Below, in pieces: positions 1 through 8,401 of a DNA stretch of 64,000 nucleotides. The notes beneath the pieces were generated by a model, which was given only the letters and a program-made list of their open reading frames with translations, was not told the DNA's origin and made no database searches. The stretch comes from Nocardia transvalensis (lineage in GTDB: Bacteria; Actinomycetota; Actinomycetes; Mycobacteriales; Mycobacteriaceae), in assembly GCF_015477765.1 (NCBI RefSeq), contig NZ_JADLQQ010000008.1:1-64000 (forward strand), given 5' to 3'. Positions within the stretch are counted from its first letter, which is position 1. Every line of letters begins with the position of its first letter. Position numbers and translations under genes: made by a program.

Positions 1-113
1 GCGGCGAAGATGAGATCGCCCTCGTTCTCACGGCCCTCGTCGTCGACAACGACAACCGCCTTACCAGCGGCAATATCGGCAACGGCGCGCTCGATGGTGT
101 CGAACCTGGTCAC
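1..113 (-). CDS. ribB: 3,4-dihydroxy-2-butanone 4-phosphate synthase (RibB or RibBA), N-terminal 37 codons
   Basis: The gene starts with GTG at 113 and runs off the left edge. The visible protein begins MTRFDTIERAVADIAAGKAV and then has the acidic signature DDEGRENEGD at about residues 24-33. That signature is typical of the enzyme making the four-carbon riboflavin precursor from ribulose 5-phosphate, and it supplies metal-binding acidic residues. A GAGGGAG ribosome site lies about 9 bases before the GTG. In actinomycetes this domain is often fused to GTP cyclohydrolase II (RibBA); that part would lie outside the window, so the fusion cannot be judged. No FMN riboswitch was recognised upstream. 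Confidence 0.85.
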   Translation of the reverse strand, partial: MTRFDTIERAVADIAAGKAVVVVDDEGRENEGDLIFA

Positions 114-641
114 GTCTGCTGTGCTCCCTCCCCAACTTCGACGCCCTCCGAACGATCCCGTCTTGTGATGCGTACTCGCGGTCGGCGTGCATTCCGCCGA
201 AATCGCTGCAGCGGAGTGCTATTCGCTAAAGAGGTCGCACCGGGCGCTTCGAACGGCTCCAGATTAGAACACGTTATATAGGTTTGTCCATCAATGCACA
301 TACGCGTCGACGACGAAAAGGGCTGTACGCTGGTGCTTCAACCGCTGTCGGGAGCTAATCGACGCCGTGGTCCCGCCCCGCTAAGACGACGCGTCGCGAT
401 GATAGACCTCGCCAGGGGTGTACCATGAATTCTGCTGTGGCACCGAGTCTTTGACTGTGCAGATACCGGCAGCAAACGGCGGGGCGCATGGTGGTGTGAT
501 GGTGTCCTCTGCTGGACAGGTGTGGATAACTTGTTCTAGTTTGGATCCGACAGGGTATGGCCGACCCATCGGCCGGAGGGGAGCTTCCAGCCGAAATAGC
601 TCACACCGATTCATTGCAATGTTCGCAGTACCGAGTAAACA
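114..641. other. Intergenic region between ribB and the methyltransferase; no convincing gene
   Basis: About 530 bases with short open frames on both strands and no recognisable product. The part at 262-295 is AT-rich for this genome and could hold the ribB promoter, but no clear -35/-10 pair was found. One 9-base match to the classical DnaA box lies at 521-529 (separate entry). Confidence 0.5.
521..529 (-). promoter_or_regulatory. Isolated DnaA-box match
   Basis: The minus strand reads TTATCCACA, the E. coli consensus DnaA box. It stands alone, about 115 bases before the methyltransferase start, so it may be chance or a DnaA-dependent regulatory site rather than part of an origin. Confidence 0.25.
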
Positions 642-1280
642 ATGATCGAGGAAACAATGCAGAATGCGTCCGACGACCGCGTCCAACACAACATCGCTCA
701 GGCCGCCGAGTTCGATTCACTCGCCGAAATCTTCGAGACAACGCCTACCGACGAGGTCCTCGACTCCCGACTGGACGCGATCGTGGCCGCGGGACGGGTG
801 CCCGCGGGCGCGAGGGTTCTCGACGTCGGTTCCGGGGCCGGTGTGCTGGCGAACAGGATCACGAAGATCGTGCCGGACGTCGAGTTGTGGGCATGCGACC
901 TCTCCACAGCCATGGCCGAGGCCGCTCGGCGCAAGGTTTCCTACGCCGAGTACCTGATGGTCGACATCATTGATTTCCCACTCGACCGCGGGCCGTTCGA
1001 CGCGATCTTCTGCAACGGCATGTTCGGGAACGTCTGGGACCAGGAGGCCGCACTCGGGCGCTGCGCGGAATTGCTTTCCGCCGCAGGGCGGGTGGTGATC
1101 AGCCATCCGCTGGGCCGACAATTCGTCGAGGGCCTGCACGCCGCGCAGCCCGAGATCACCCGGCACACGCTTCCCGACGATCGGGGCCTCGCGACGCTGG
1201 CGGAACGGACCGGTTTGGCGGTCGAGAGCGTCCGCGACGAGACCGACCTGTATATCGCGGTGCTGCGCCGGGCGAATTGA
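642..1280 (+). CDS. Class I SAM-dependent methyltransferase
   Basis: A 212-residue protein with the Rossmann-type SAM-binding motif VLDVGSGAG at residues 59-67, an acidic residue ending the second strand (WACDLS, about 90-95) and a post-I DIIDFP segment. This makes it a soluble class I methyltransferase of unknown substrate. Two starts are possible: ATG 642, and ATG 657, which has GAGGA just four bases upstream. The gene is followed after 33 bases by pnuC on the same strand, so the two may be co-transcribed, but nothing seen ties the methyltransferase to nicotinamide metabolism. Confidence 0.8.
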   Translation: MIEETMQNASDDRVQHNIAQAAEFDSLAEIFETTPTDEVLDSRLDAIVAAGRVPAGARVLDVGSGAGVLANRITKIVPDVELWACDLSTAMAEAARRKVSYAEYLMVDIIDFPLDRGPFDAIFCNGMFGNVWDQEAALGRCAELLSAAGRVVISHPLGRQFVEGLHAAQPEITRHTLPDDRGLATLAERTGLAVESVRDETDLYIAVLRRAN

Positions 1281-1313
1281 CCCTCGGAGCCGAGGCATCG
1301 AGGAGGGGGAAAT

Positions 1314-2072
1314 ATGTTCGGCGCCGGATTCGAGCTTTTCGGCGAGCGCATTCTGTGGACGGACCTGATCGGCAATATCTTGTCGTTGGCGGTGCTCTGG
1401 CTGGCGATGCGGAAGACGCTGTGGACGTGGTTGTTCCAACTTATCGGGGCACTGCTTCTGCTGGCGGCCTCGCTGTCCATGCATGCACCCGGCAATGCGC
1501 TCAAACAGGTGCTGTTCTGTGTGCTGGCCTGCTACGGATGGGTCGCCTGGCGCCGCGGCCGGACGGACGACCACGGGCTGCAGGTGCGGTCGGCGAGCGG
1601 CCGCGAGCGACTGTTCCTGCTCGCCGCGCTGGCGGTGGGCACCGTCGCGGTGGCCGAGCTGTTCATGCACCTCACCTGGCTGCACATCGCATGGTCCCCG
1701 TGGGCGAACGCCTATGTTTTCGTCGGCGGCGCCGTCGCGACCTTCGCGGAAAGCCGTCTGCTGGTGGACTTCTGGGTGATCTGGATACTCGTCGATGTCG
1801 TCGGAGTGCCCCTGTCCCTGAAATCCGGACTGTATGTGTCCGGCGCCGCCTATATCGTCTTCTTCGTCCTGGTTCTGATCGGTTTCCAGCGCTGGCAGCG
1901 CGCGCTGAGAAACACATCGGCTCCGAGCCGATCCGCCGATCAGTGCGGTGCTGAACGCGCGATTCGGAATCCGACGTCATCGAGTTGGAGCGTGGGATGG
2001 CTGCGGCGGCGCACCGACGCCCGGCAACTCCAATGCTCGTCGAACCACCCGCCGCCGCGAAGCACCCGGTAA
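1314..2072 (+). CDS. pnuC: PnuC-type nicotinamide riboside transporter, with an unusual C-terminal tail
   Basis: An integral membrane protein with about seven hydrophobic segments in residues 15-195. The segment WVIWILVDVVGVPLSLKSGL (about 155-172) followed by YVSGAAYIVFFVLVLIG matches the conserved PnuC C-terminal half. PnuC imports nicotinamide riboside by facilitated diffusion for NAD synthesis. The transporter core ends near residue 200 (about base 1913). The remaining 52 residues are polar, unlike PnuC, and run 133 bases into the 3' end of the convergent gene at 1940-2620. This looks like loss of the original stop codon, or a frameshift near 1915, in a gene that otherwise seems intact. 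Confidence 0.8.
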   Translation: MFGAGFELFGERILWTDLIGNILSLAVLWLAMRKTLWTWLFQLIGALLLLAASLSMHAPGNALKQVLFCVLACYGWVAWRRGRTDDHGLQVRSASGRERLFLLAALAVGTVAVAELFMHLTWLHIAWSPWANAYVFVGGAVATFAESRLLVDFWVIWILVDVVGVPLSLKSGLYVSGAAYIVFFVLVLIGFQRWQRALRNTSAPSRSADQCGAERAIRNPTSSSWSVGWLRRRTDARQLQCSSNHPPPRSTR

Positions 2073-2620
2073 CTGCCGTACACGTCGGGGTCGTACCTCT
2101 CCCAACACCATTCCCAGACATTGCCGAGCATGTCGTACAGCCCCCACGCATTGGGCTGCTTGGTACCGACCTCGTGCACGTGATCCCCGGAATTCCCGCG
2201 ATACCAGGCAATTTCGTCCAGCCGGCCGTACCTCGGCCCGGTAGTGCCCGCGCGGCACGCGTACTCCCACTCGGCCTCGGTAGGCAGGCGATACCCGTCC
2301 GCCGACGCGATTCGGTCGACATCCTCGCCATCGGCCGCGATGCGGTAAGCCGGTGTCAGACCGGCATATTCGGACAACGCATTACAGAAGCGAACCGCGT
2401 CGTTCCACGAGACACTGTCCGCAGGCAATCGGTCGCCTCGGGATTGACTCGGCCATTGGCCGGTAACCAGGGCATACTGCGATTGCGTAACCGGAACGAC
2501 CGCCAACTGGTACGGGTCGACCTCGACCGGCCACCGGCGCTGGGTCCGCCGATCCGAGAGCTCCACCCGCCCCGCCGAGATGTCGACCATCTCGATTCCT
2601 ACGCGAGCGTTCACAAGCAA
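1940..2620 (-). CDS. Formylglycine-generating-enzyme (FGE-sulfatase) fold protein, probably not a classical FGE
   Basis: A 226-residue protein of the FGE/SUMF1 fold. It shows VSWNDAVRFCNALSE (about 70-84), LPTEAEWEYACRAGTT, GLYDMLGNVWEWCWERY and RVLRGGGWFDEHWSCRASVRR near the end. In true formylglycine-generating enzymes two cysteines bind copper in a segment of the type RGGSxxCHxSYCxRYR. Here the first is Asp or Glu and only one Cys remains, so classical Cys-to-formylglycine oxidation is doubtful. A redox or ligand-binding role within the wider family is possible. It starts six bases after the stop of the MerR gene, so the two form an operon. No sulfatase gene is nearby. Confidence 0.75.
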   Translation of the reverse strand: MLVNARVGIEMVDISAGRVELSDRRTQRRWPVEVDPYQLAVVPVTQSQYALVTGQWPSQSRGDRLPADSVSWNDAVRFCNALSEYAGLTPAYRIAADGEDVDRIASADGYRLPTEAEWEYACRAGTTGPRYGRLDEIAWYRGNSGDHVHEVGTKQPNAWGLYDMLGNVWEWCWERYDPDVYGSYRVLRGGGWFDEHWSCRASVRRRSHPTLQLDDVGFRIARSAPH

Positions 2621-2626
2621 CTGATG

Positions 2627-2989
2627 CTACAGATCTCCGCCACCGTCTGCCGACAGGGCGAGCAGACCCGCGAGCGCGGACCGCGCGTGCAGCAGTGCCG
2701 AGATCTTATCGTCCATGCCGCGCAACTGGTCTCGCAGAATGGGGGCCGCGCAGTGTTCCAGTTCTGGTCCGGGCCCCTCGACACAGGGAAGGATCTCACG
2801 GATAACGGCGGAGGACAGTCCGGCGGCCAGGAGGGAGCGGATGTGGCCGACGATCTCCGGAGCATTCTCGGCGTATCGGCGATGGCCGCCGTTCGATCGA
2901 TCCGACGTGAGCAGGCCCTGTTCTTCGTAGTAGCGCAGCAGGCGTGGGCTGACACCGGTGACGCGAGCCAGGTCCCCGATCCTCATCAC
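2627..2989 (-). CDS. MerR-family transcriptional regulator
   Basis: A 120-residue protein with a typical MerR N-terminal winged helix: MRIGDLARVTGVSPRLLRYY, then EEQGLLTSDR and GGHRRY. A dimerising helix follows at about residues 75-115. Two Cys residues (about 69 and 80) could sense a ligand or metal, but this is inference. The gene leads an operon with the FGE-fold protein, which is its likely target along with its own promoter. It is divergent from the aminotransferase at 3051, with about 60 bases between them, so the shared region probably holds the operator. Confidence 0.85.
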   Translation of the reverse strand: MMRIGDLARVTGVSPRLLRYYEEQGLLTSDRSNGGHRRYAENAPEIVGHIRSLLAAGLSSAVIREILPCVEGPGPELEHCAAPILRDQLRGMDDKISALLHARSALAGLLALSADGGGDL

Positions 2990-3050
2990 TGCGTGATCCG
3001 CCTCACTCTCGCTTGAAACTCACATCCATGTCAGATCCTACGGTACCGAT

Positions 3051-3848
3051 ATGACCGATTACGTAGTGCAGCAGAATGGTCGGGCGGTGACCGTCGAGGA
3101 TCTGGCGCCACTCGCCTTCGCGGGTTACGCCCATTTCACCGCCATGCAAGTGCGTGATCGTCGAGTGCGCGGGCTGGATCTGCATCTGGCGCGACTGCAT
3201 GCGGCGTCGACGGAGATGTTCGGCCGGACACTGGCCGAGGATCGGGTGCGGTCGTATCTGCGCGCCGCGGTGCGGGCCGGTCGTCCCGATGTCTCCCTGA
3301 CGGCGATCGTCTATTCCGCCCCAGGCGAATTCACCGCGACCGAGGGGGAACTCCGGATGCTGGTTCGTACCAGCCCGCCCGCCTCCGGTCCCTCCGGCCC
3401 GTTGACTCTCGCGACCATCGAACATGAGCGATTTCTACCCGCGGTGAAGCACGTCGGTGAAACGGCCAAGACCTACGCTCTGCGGCGGGCCGTCGGCACG
3501 GGCTTCGACGACGCCGCATTCGTCGACCGCCAGGGACGGTTCAGCGAGGCCACGATCTGGAATCTCGCCTTCTGGGACGGCACCGCGGTGCTGTGGCCCG
3601 AGGCGCAGATGCTGATCGGGACCACGATGGGGATCGTCCGGCGGCAGTTGGACCGCCTCGGCGTACCGCAGCGCGTCGAGGCGATCACACCCGCCGACGT
3701 ACCCTCCCTGTCCGGAGCCGTAGTCATGAATTCGTGGACCCCGGGTATCGCAGTTCATCGAATCGGAACCGCGCCCCTGCCCCCGGCTCCGAAGTTCGTC
3801 GATCTGCTGCACCGCGCCTACGGGTCGGAACCGCTCACCGAGTTCTGA
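3051..3848 (+). CDS. PLP-dependent class IV aminotransferase family protein (ADC lyase/BCAT-like fold)
   Basis: A 265-residue protein of the fold-type IV PLP family (branched-chain aminotransferase, D-amino acid transaminase, aminodeoxychorismate lyase). The likely PLP lysine is K133 in PAVKHVGETAK, followed at the usual distance by the FSEATIWN segment with the PLP-contacting E166. The motif around the lysine is not the common IKSLN type, so the exact substrate cannot be named. The gene stands alone, divergent from merR, with an 88-base gap to the next gene. Its role could be aminotransfer or lyase chemistry. Confidence 0.75.
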   Translation: MTDYVVQQNGRAVTVEDLAPLAFAGYAHFTAMQVRDRRVRGLDLHLARLHAASTEMFGRTLAEDRVRSYLRAAVRAGRPDVSLTAIVYSAPGEFTATEGELRMLVRTSPPASGPSGPLTLATIEHERFLPAVKHVGETAKTYALRRAVGTGFDDAAFVDRQGRFSEATIWNLAFWDGTAVLWPEAQMLIGTTMGIVRRQLDRLGVPQRVEAITPADVPSLSGAVVMNSWTPGIAVHRIGTAPLPPAPKFVDLLHRAYGSEPLTEF

Positions 3849-3936
3849 AGCGGCAGACACATATCGACGGTCTGGGCATTCTCCCCGCATTCCACTTGCC
3901 GGACACTCGGTTCAGGGCGTCGGAGCCCGCCGTGGC

Positions 3937-4584
3937 ATGCTCGCCGCCGTGACAGGTATGACGATCCGGTCGGGCGAGCGAGAGCTTGCAGGCGATCTGT
4001 ACGAGGCGGACGGGGCATCCGCCGGGGTGCTGTTCATCCACGGGTACGAGAGCGCGCGGCGGTCTTACGGGCCACGGGCGGAGGCGGTTCGCGAGCGCCT
4101 CGGCCTGACCTGCCTGACGTTCGATCTGAGCGGGCACGGCGATAGCCCCGGAGACCGGGAGGCGATGTCCCGGGAAGTACACCGGCAGGACGTCCTCGCT
4201 GCGTATGACGCGCTCGCCGAGCGCGTCGACCGAGTCGGGGTCTGCGGGGCCAGCTACGGTGCGTACCTCGCGTGCGTGCTCCTGGGCGAGCGACCGGTGC
4301 AACGCCTCCTGCTGCGTGCGCCTGCCGTGCACGTCGGCGAGCCCCTGCGCCACCTGGTGGACACCGACCTCGCGCTGCACAACCTCGCCGAGTTCTCCGG
4401 CCGCACGCTGGTGCTGGAATCGGAGCACGATGAGCTCATCCCGCACAGCGCGATCACGGCGTGTCTGGCGGCCGCCCGGCACGGCACCCATCACATCTTG
4501 TCCGGCGCTCGCCACGCCATGTCGGAACCCGCGTGGAAGGCGGCGTTCGTGGCGGAGATCGTCGCGTGGTTCACCGACTTGTGA
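3937..4584 (+). CDS. Alpha/beta hydrolase
   Basis: About 208-215 residues depending on the start (ATG 3937, GTG 3949 or ATG 3958; the last begins MTIRSGERELAG and looks most natural). The fold is shown by FIHGYES near the oxyanion hole, the nucleophile elbow GASYGAYL, the acid in SEHDELIP and the catalytic His in ARHAM. It is a small cytoplasmic serine hydrolase resembling dienelactone hydrolase or lysophospholipase-like enzymes. No lid domain or signal peptide is visible, and the substrate is unknown. Confidence 0.8.
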   Translation: MLAAVTGMTIRSGERELAGDLYEADGASAGVLFIHGYESARRSYGPRAEAVRERLGLTCLTFDLSGHGDSPGDREAMSREVHRQDVLAAYDALAERVDRVGVCGASYGAYLACVLLGERPVQRLLLRAPAVHVGEPLRHLVDTDLALHNLAEFSGRTLVLESEHDELIPHSAITACLAAARHGTHHILSGARHAMSEPAWKAAFVAEIVAWFTDL

Positions 4585-4683
4585 GCGTCACAGCGTCGAA
4601 TTATCAAGATACGCATGACATGCGGGCCGGATCGTCCGCTACATGGTGTCGGGTGCTCCTGTGACGACGTCCCGGTAGGATGA

Positions 4684-5865
4684 GTGGATGATTGCGGCCC
4701 GCCGAAAAGCAATCCTGCCGTTGGACTTACGGGATTCCGGCGTGCGAGCACGGTACGTGCGGCGGCGCTGATGTCCACTCCCACGCCGTCCTCCGCCGCC
4801 GAGGCTACCCGGGCGGACAAGGTCTATGTCGCCAACAGCGGCCGGGACTTCGACGGCGAGGTCGGCCCGCACAACATCGCGATCTTCACCGTCCGCGCCG
4901 ACGGCGGCCTGACACCGTTCGGCGATCCGGTGCCCACCGGCCTGGGTGCCCGCAGCCTCGAGTTCGGCCCGAACGGGCGCTTCGCCTATCTCGTCGCCCT
5001 CGAGGAGGATGCCGTCTACTCCTACGCGGTGGACCGTGCCGGTGGTCTCACCGGGTTCTCCCCGGTGCCCACCGGCGGGCAGTCCCCGTTCGGCATGGTG
5101 GTCGCGCCCGACGGCCGTTCGCTCTACACGGCGGATATCGGCAGCGGTACTGTCTCGGCCTTTCGCGTGCGCGGAAGCGGTGCGCCGGTACTGGCCGGGA
5201 CCACCCCTACTGGGCAGCCCGATCCACGAAACGTGGTGGTGAGTCGCGACGGCCGGTTCTTGTTCGTCAGCCACGGCTTGCCGGACAGCGCCGGACCGGA
5301 CGCACTCGTGGTCTTCCCCATCCTGCCCGGCGGCACGCTCGATCGCCCACGGCCACCGGTCGCGATCGGCGGCGGGGGCACCGGGATGGCCCTCACGCCG
5401 GACGGCCGTTTCCTCTACATCGCTTGTTCCGGCACCAACGACGTGTACGCGTTCCGTATCCGCCGCAACGGTGCTGTGAATCCGGTTCCGGGGCAGCCGT
5501 TCCCCGCCCCACGCACGCCGGAAGGTGTGGCGATCACGCCCGACGGCACGCGCCTCTACGTGACGAGCGTGGCCAGCCAGCCCGAGCCCGACCCCACCGA
5601 GGCCGGCATATGGACCTTCGCCATCAGCGACGACGGCGCCCTGACCGCGCTGGGTCCACGGACCGGTTCCGGCCTGGGTCCCGGGGTGGTCGTGACAGCA
5701 GACGGCCAGCACCTCTACACCGGTAATTTCTTCGGCAACACCGTCTCGGCATTCACCATCGCCACAGGCCCACCCGAGGAGATCGCCGACTCGCCCTACC
5801 CCTCACGGGGAACCGCTCCCGCATTCGACGCCGTCGCGATCCGACCCCGAATGACGAGCGAATAG
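4684..5865 (+). CDS. Seven-bladed beta-propeller protein of the lactonase family
   Basis: Repeating blades carry DGRSLYTAD, DGRFLFVSH, DGRFLYIAC, DGTRLYVTS and DGQHLYTGN, the spaced signature of the lactonase/YncE/6-phosphogluconolactonase (Pgl) propeller family. Length is 393 residues from GTG 4684, or 364 from the internal ATG 4771. The first 30 residues look unlike the family and lack a clear signal peptide, so 4771 is a serious alternative. Whether it hydrolyses 6-phosphogluconolactone or another lactone cannot be told from sequence. No pentose-phosphate genes are adjacent. Confidence 0.75.
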   Translation: MDDCGPPKSNPAVGLTGFRRASTVRAAALMSTPTPSSAAEATRADKVYVANSGRDFDGEVGPHNIAIFTVRADGGLTPFGDPVPTGLGARSLEFGPNGRFAYLVALEEDAVYSYAVDRAGGLTGFSPVPTGGQSPFGMVVAPDGRSLYTADIGSGTVSAFRVRGSGAPVLAGTTPTGQPDPRNVVVSRDGRFLFVSHGLPDSAGPDALVVFPILPGGTLDRPRPPVAIGGGGTGMALTPDGRFLYIACSGTNDVYAFRIRRNGAVNPVPGQPFPAPRTPEGVAITPDGTRLYVTSVASQPEPDPTEAGIWTFAISDDGALTALGPRTGSGLGPGVVVTADGQHLYTGNFFGNTVSAFTIATGPPEEIADSPYPSRGTAPAFDAVAIRPRMTSE

Positions 5866-6168
5866 ACACGTCCGACGCACGCAGCTGCCGCGTCGCCCGT
5901 CGAACTCCGGGGAGAGGTTAGAGCGGCTGTCTTGGTTCCCAAAAGGCGCCCGAGCCGTTGCATCGACTCGCGGCGTTTCGACGGGGGTGTGACAGACCGC
6001 CTCGAGGTAGCCCGCACAATGCGCCTGCGGTTCTCGTTGCCACCGGGCACAGTCCCTCCCCCGGGGTTCGCGAAGGGCGACTACAGACAGCCATCATGTC
6101 ACGTTTGAGGCTACGAGAAGGTTGGGTAGGTGGGTCTCGGTCGGGTTCGGCAGTAGGTAGCCGATTTC
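5866..6168. other. Intergenic region, no gene seen
   Basis: About 300 bases between two convergent genes. A minus-strand open frame covers much of it but has no recognisable motif. No clear hairpin terminator was found. Confidence 0.5.
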
Positions 6169-6378
6169 TCACGGACGCGGCGGCAGCAATCCCAGTCCGA
6201 GAAGGATGGCAATGATGCTGGCCGGAATCCCGATGACGTTGGCCGCTATCCCGGCCAGGACGCCCACCGCGGTCAGAGCCGCGGAGCCGAGGGCGAGAAG
6301 CGCTGGCCCGCCGCCTATCGCGGTCAGAACCGTGGAGCCGATACCGATAAGCGCCGATCCTAGTTCTACCGAGCCCAT
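6169..6378 (-). CDS. Small two-helix hydrophobic membrane protein
   Basis: A 69-residue, almost wholly hydrophobic protein with two predicted membrane helices (about residues 5-32 and 34-64) and a short tail PPRP. It is rich in Gly, Ala, Ile and Leu. A strong ribosome site AGGAAGG lies seven bases before the ATG, which argues that it is translated. No known family is recognised. It follows the DUF7144 gene on the same strand after 60 bases and could share its transcript. Such small proteins may be membrane stress or toxin-like peptides, but nothing here proves that. Confidence 0.6.
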   Translation of the reverse strand: MGSVELGSALIGIGSTVLTAIGGGPALLALGSAALTAVGVLAGIAANVIGIPASIIAILLGLGLLPPRP

Positions 6379-6438
6379 TGGATGCGCCTTCCTAGAGCGG
6401 GTAACGGGGCACTAGCCCTAGTTCCTGTTGCGCGCCGG

Positions 6439-6849
6439 TCAGACCGCCTCGGCACGCCAGGTGGCGATCGCCCAGATGACGACGACGTCGAGCACGATCA
6501 CCAGGATCGACCAGGCCGGGTAGTAGGGCAGCCACAGGAAGTTGCCCACGATCGACACGGCCACGAACACCATCGCGGCCACGCGTCCCCATGTGGCACC
6601 GATCAGCAGGCCGATCGCCGAGGCGATCATGAGAATCCCGAGCACAATGTGGATCCAGCCCCACCCGGTGGTGTTGAGCTTGTAGATGTAGTCGGAACCG
6701 AGCACGAGCAGGTCGTCGTCGGCGACCGCGGAAATACCCTCGAGAATCGACAGCACCCCGACGGTCATCAGCAGGACCGCGGCGGCTATTGATACTCCCG
6801 CCGCTATCCCGAACCGCATCGGATGCTCGCTCTGCGAATTGTGTGCCAT
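6439..6849 (-). CDS. DUF7144-type four-helix membrane protein
   Basis: A 136-residue membrane protein with four hydrophobic segments. The segment TTGWGWIHIVLGILM (about 60-75), then GLLIGATWGRVAAM and NFLWLPYYPAWSILVIVLDV, is the recurrent pattern of DUF7144, common in actinomycetes and of unknown function. A GGAGGG ribosome site lies about six bases before ATG 6849. The 190-base upstream gap separates it from the oxygenase remnant. Confidence 0.75.
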   Translation of the reverse strand: MAHNSQSEHPMRFGIAAGVSIAAAVLLMTVGVLSILEGISAVADDDLLVLGSDYIYKLNTTGWGWIHIVLGILMIASAIGLLIGATWGRVAAMVFVAVSIVGNFLWLPYYPAWSILVIVLDVVVIWAIATWRAEAV

Positions 6850-7038
6850 GGCAGTCCCTCCGTAAGCGGTGTGGAACTCTGCTCGCCGATTGCATCAAAT
6901 CCGATATTCCCTAGGAACAGTACTTCACAAAGCGTCACGAGCGAACCATTTGTGCAGTTCACGTCATGCGGGCTGTGGGAATGCCGGCCAGCAGCACCCG
7001 CCCCACACGATAGGTCTCGGCTTGCCGAGCCGCCTGCA

Positions 7039-7287
7039 TCACCGTGATGGTGTGATGTTGAGCGTGTAGGGGGAGCGGGTGGGAAGGGGCGAATAGTCGA
7101 GCACGATCCCGGCGAAGTTTCCCAGCTGCGTCCGGCGGCCGGCGGCGAGGAAACGATCCACGATGCCGCGCTGATCGAGCAGTAGCACCTCGGCACCCCC
7201 GCGATACAACTCCGCGGCGGGTGTCAGGCCGGTGGGTTCGGCCCCCGCCACGATCACCGGGGCCGCGGCTTCTTCTGTCGATATGTC
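7039..7287 (-). pseudogene. Remnant of an FAD-dependent aromatic monooxygenase
   Basis: This frame reads PVIVAGAEPTGLTPAAELYR, a decayed dinucleotide-binding motif of the PheA/TfdB/Rox monooxygenase family. It is followed almost directly by GIVDRFLAAGRR and then GNFAGIVLDYSPLP. In intact enzymes about 50 residues lie between the FAD motif and the GIVDR segment, so there is an internal deletion. No good start codon precedes it, and the protein stops after about 80 residues instead of 400-550. It is a gene scar, not a working enzyme. Confidence 0.7.
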
Positions 7288-7310
7288 CGGCTCTCCTGCG
7301 CGACGAGGGG

Positions 7311-7562
7311 CTAGGTAGTGCGGGCCAGTGTGCGGGTGACGTCGTAGGCGAGCAGATCGCCGTCGACGCGGGCCTCGGGGCGTGGCACGTGCGGTTCGAG
7401 TTCGCCGTCGTGGGTCAGGTGGAGCACCTGGGCGCCGCGGATCAGCATGGCGGCGTCGGCGACCATGCGCCGGTGGCATCGCTCCCAGCGGGCTTCGGCG
7501 CACATGATGGCGGTGTTGGTCGAGGCTGCCTGGTGGAGCACGTCGTCCAGGGCGTGCCAGAA
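7311..7562 (-). pseudogene. C-terminal fragment of a DUF488 family protein
   Basis: The last 83 codons of this frame read FWHALDDVLHQAAS, then IMCAEARWERCHRRMVADA and VLHLTHDGELEPH. These match the C-terminal half of DUF488, where the Cys-Ala-Glu and Cys-His-Arg-Arg residues are conserved. The frame stays open upstream to 7820, but that sequence is not DUF488-like, and the N-terminal half of the domain (usually beginning TIGHS) is missing. It lies 23 bases from the oxygenase remnant, in keeping with a decayed accessory segment. Confidence 0.65.
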
Positions 7563-7834
7563 CGGCGATGTGCGCTTCGCCCTCCCGGATTCGGAGCCTG
7601 CCGGCCGCCGGTGTGTTTTCGTGACCGCCTTCCTTGCCGCCGGACCCGAGTCGGCGGAACCGGTACGGCCGGAGAAGGTGGACAGGGTGGCGGGGATGGT
7701 CGATATCGGTTGTGCCACTGATACTTTGGGGCTCATCCAAGCACTGACTCCGTAACACATCGGATAGGGGATGAACGACATCTGAAAGGTCCCGTCACCA
7801 CTGTGTGGCGACGGGACCACCCGGGTTTGCGGAC

Positions 7835-8401
7835 TTATCCGGGCGCTATGGTGAAGTCACCCTCGAATGTCAGACTGCGGATGCCCTCGCCCTTGCATGC
7901 GGTGAGATCAGGGTTGGGCGCGGCCAGCGTCTCCACCGCCGGCTGACCCTCGAACTGACCACTCACGATCGTCCCGGTGTTCTGCAGGACGGTGGTGCCT
8001 TCTCCTCGGACTACCGTCCTGGTGGTGCTGCGGAACGTGCTCTTGCTGCCGTCACTCCAGCGGATGGTGGCCTCCACTTGGGTCGCACCCGGGGCAGTCA
8101 GCTCTAGGCAGCTTCTGGGCTGAGTGGACTTGTCCTCGCTCTCCCCCCAGATGATGGTCGTACCCACTCCGAGGCAGGGAACGGGCACATCGGCCTCGGT
8201 GCCAAGCCCCCGCGTGACGGTGGCTTTCGTCTCACGCACTGTGTTGGTCAGCGGTGGATCGTATGTCACGTCCTGCGTTTCCGTACAGGTCAAGAACGCT
8301 GGGAAATCTGCGGCTGCGGTGGACGCGGGGACCGCCACGGCGGCCGTGCCAGCGAGTCCGGCGGCCGCGACGACAGCAGCGGCGATTTTCTTGGTGCTCA
8401 T
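7835..8401 (-). CDS. Secreted protein of unknown function
   Basis: From ATG 8401 the protein is 188 residues and begins with a clear Sec signal peptide: MSTKKIAAAVVAAAGLAG, with Ala-rich cleavage near residues 28-32. The ribosome site AAGGA lies seven bases before this ATG, which decides against the in-frame ATG at 8422. The mature part is mostly beta-like and has four Cys that could form two disulfides (LTCTETQD, VPCLGVG, SCLELTAP, TACKGEG). No family was recognised. It is probably exported to the cell envelope or medium. Confidence 0.75.
   Translation of the reverse strand: MSTKKIAAAVVAAAGLAGTAAVAVPASTAAADFPAFLTCTETQDVTYDPPLTNTVRETKATVTRGLGTEADVPVPCLGVGTTIIWGESEDKSTQPRSCLELTAPGATQVEATIRWSDGSKSTFRSTTRTVVRGEGTTVLQNTGTIVSGQFEGQPAVETLAAPNPDLTACKGEGIRSLTFEGDFTIAPG

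Noticed and set aside
110..301. A 63-codon minus-strand frame whose TGA overlaps the GTG of ribB
   Set aside because: Could be a coupled leader peptide, but it crosses the likely promoter region, has no ribosome site seen and an Arg-rich random-looking sequence.
5918..6172. An 84-codon minus-strand frame in the 5.9-6.2 kb gap
   Set aside because: No recognisable product, and it overlaps the end of the small membrane protein gene.
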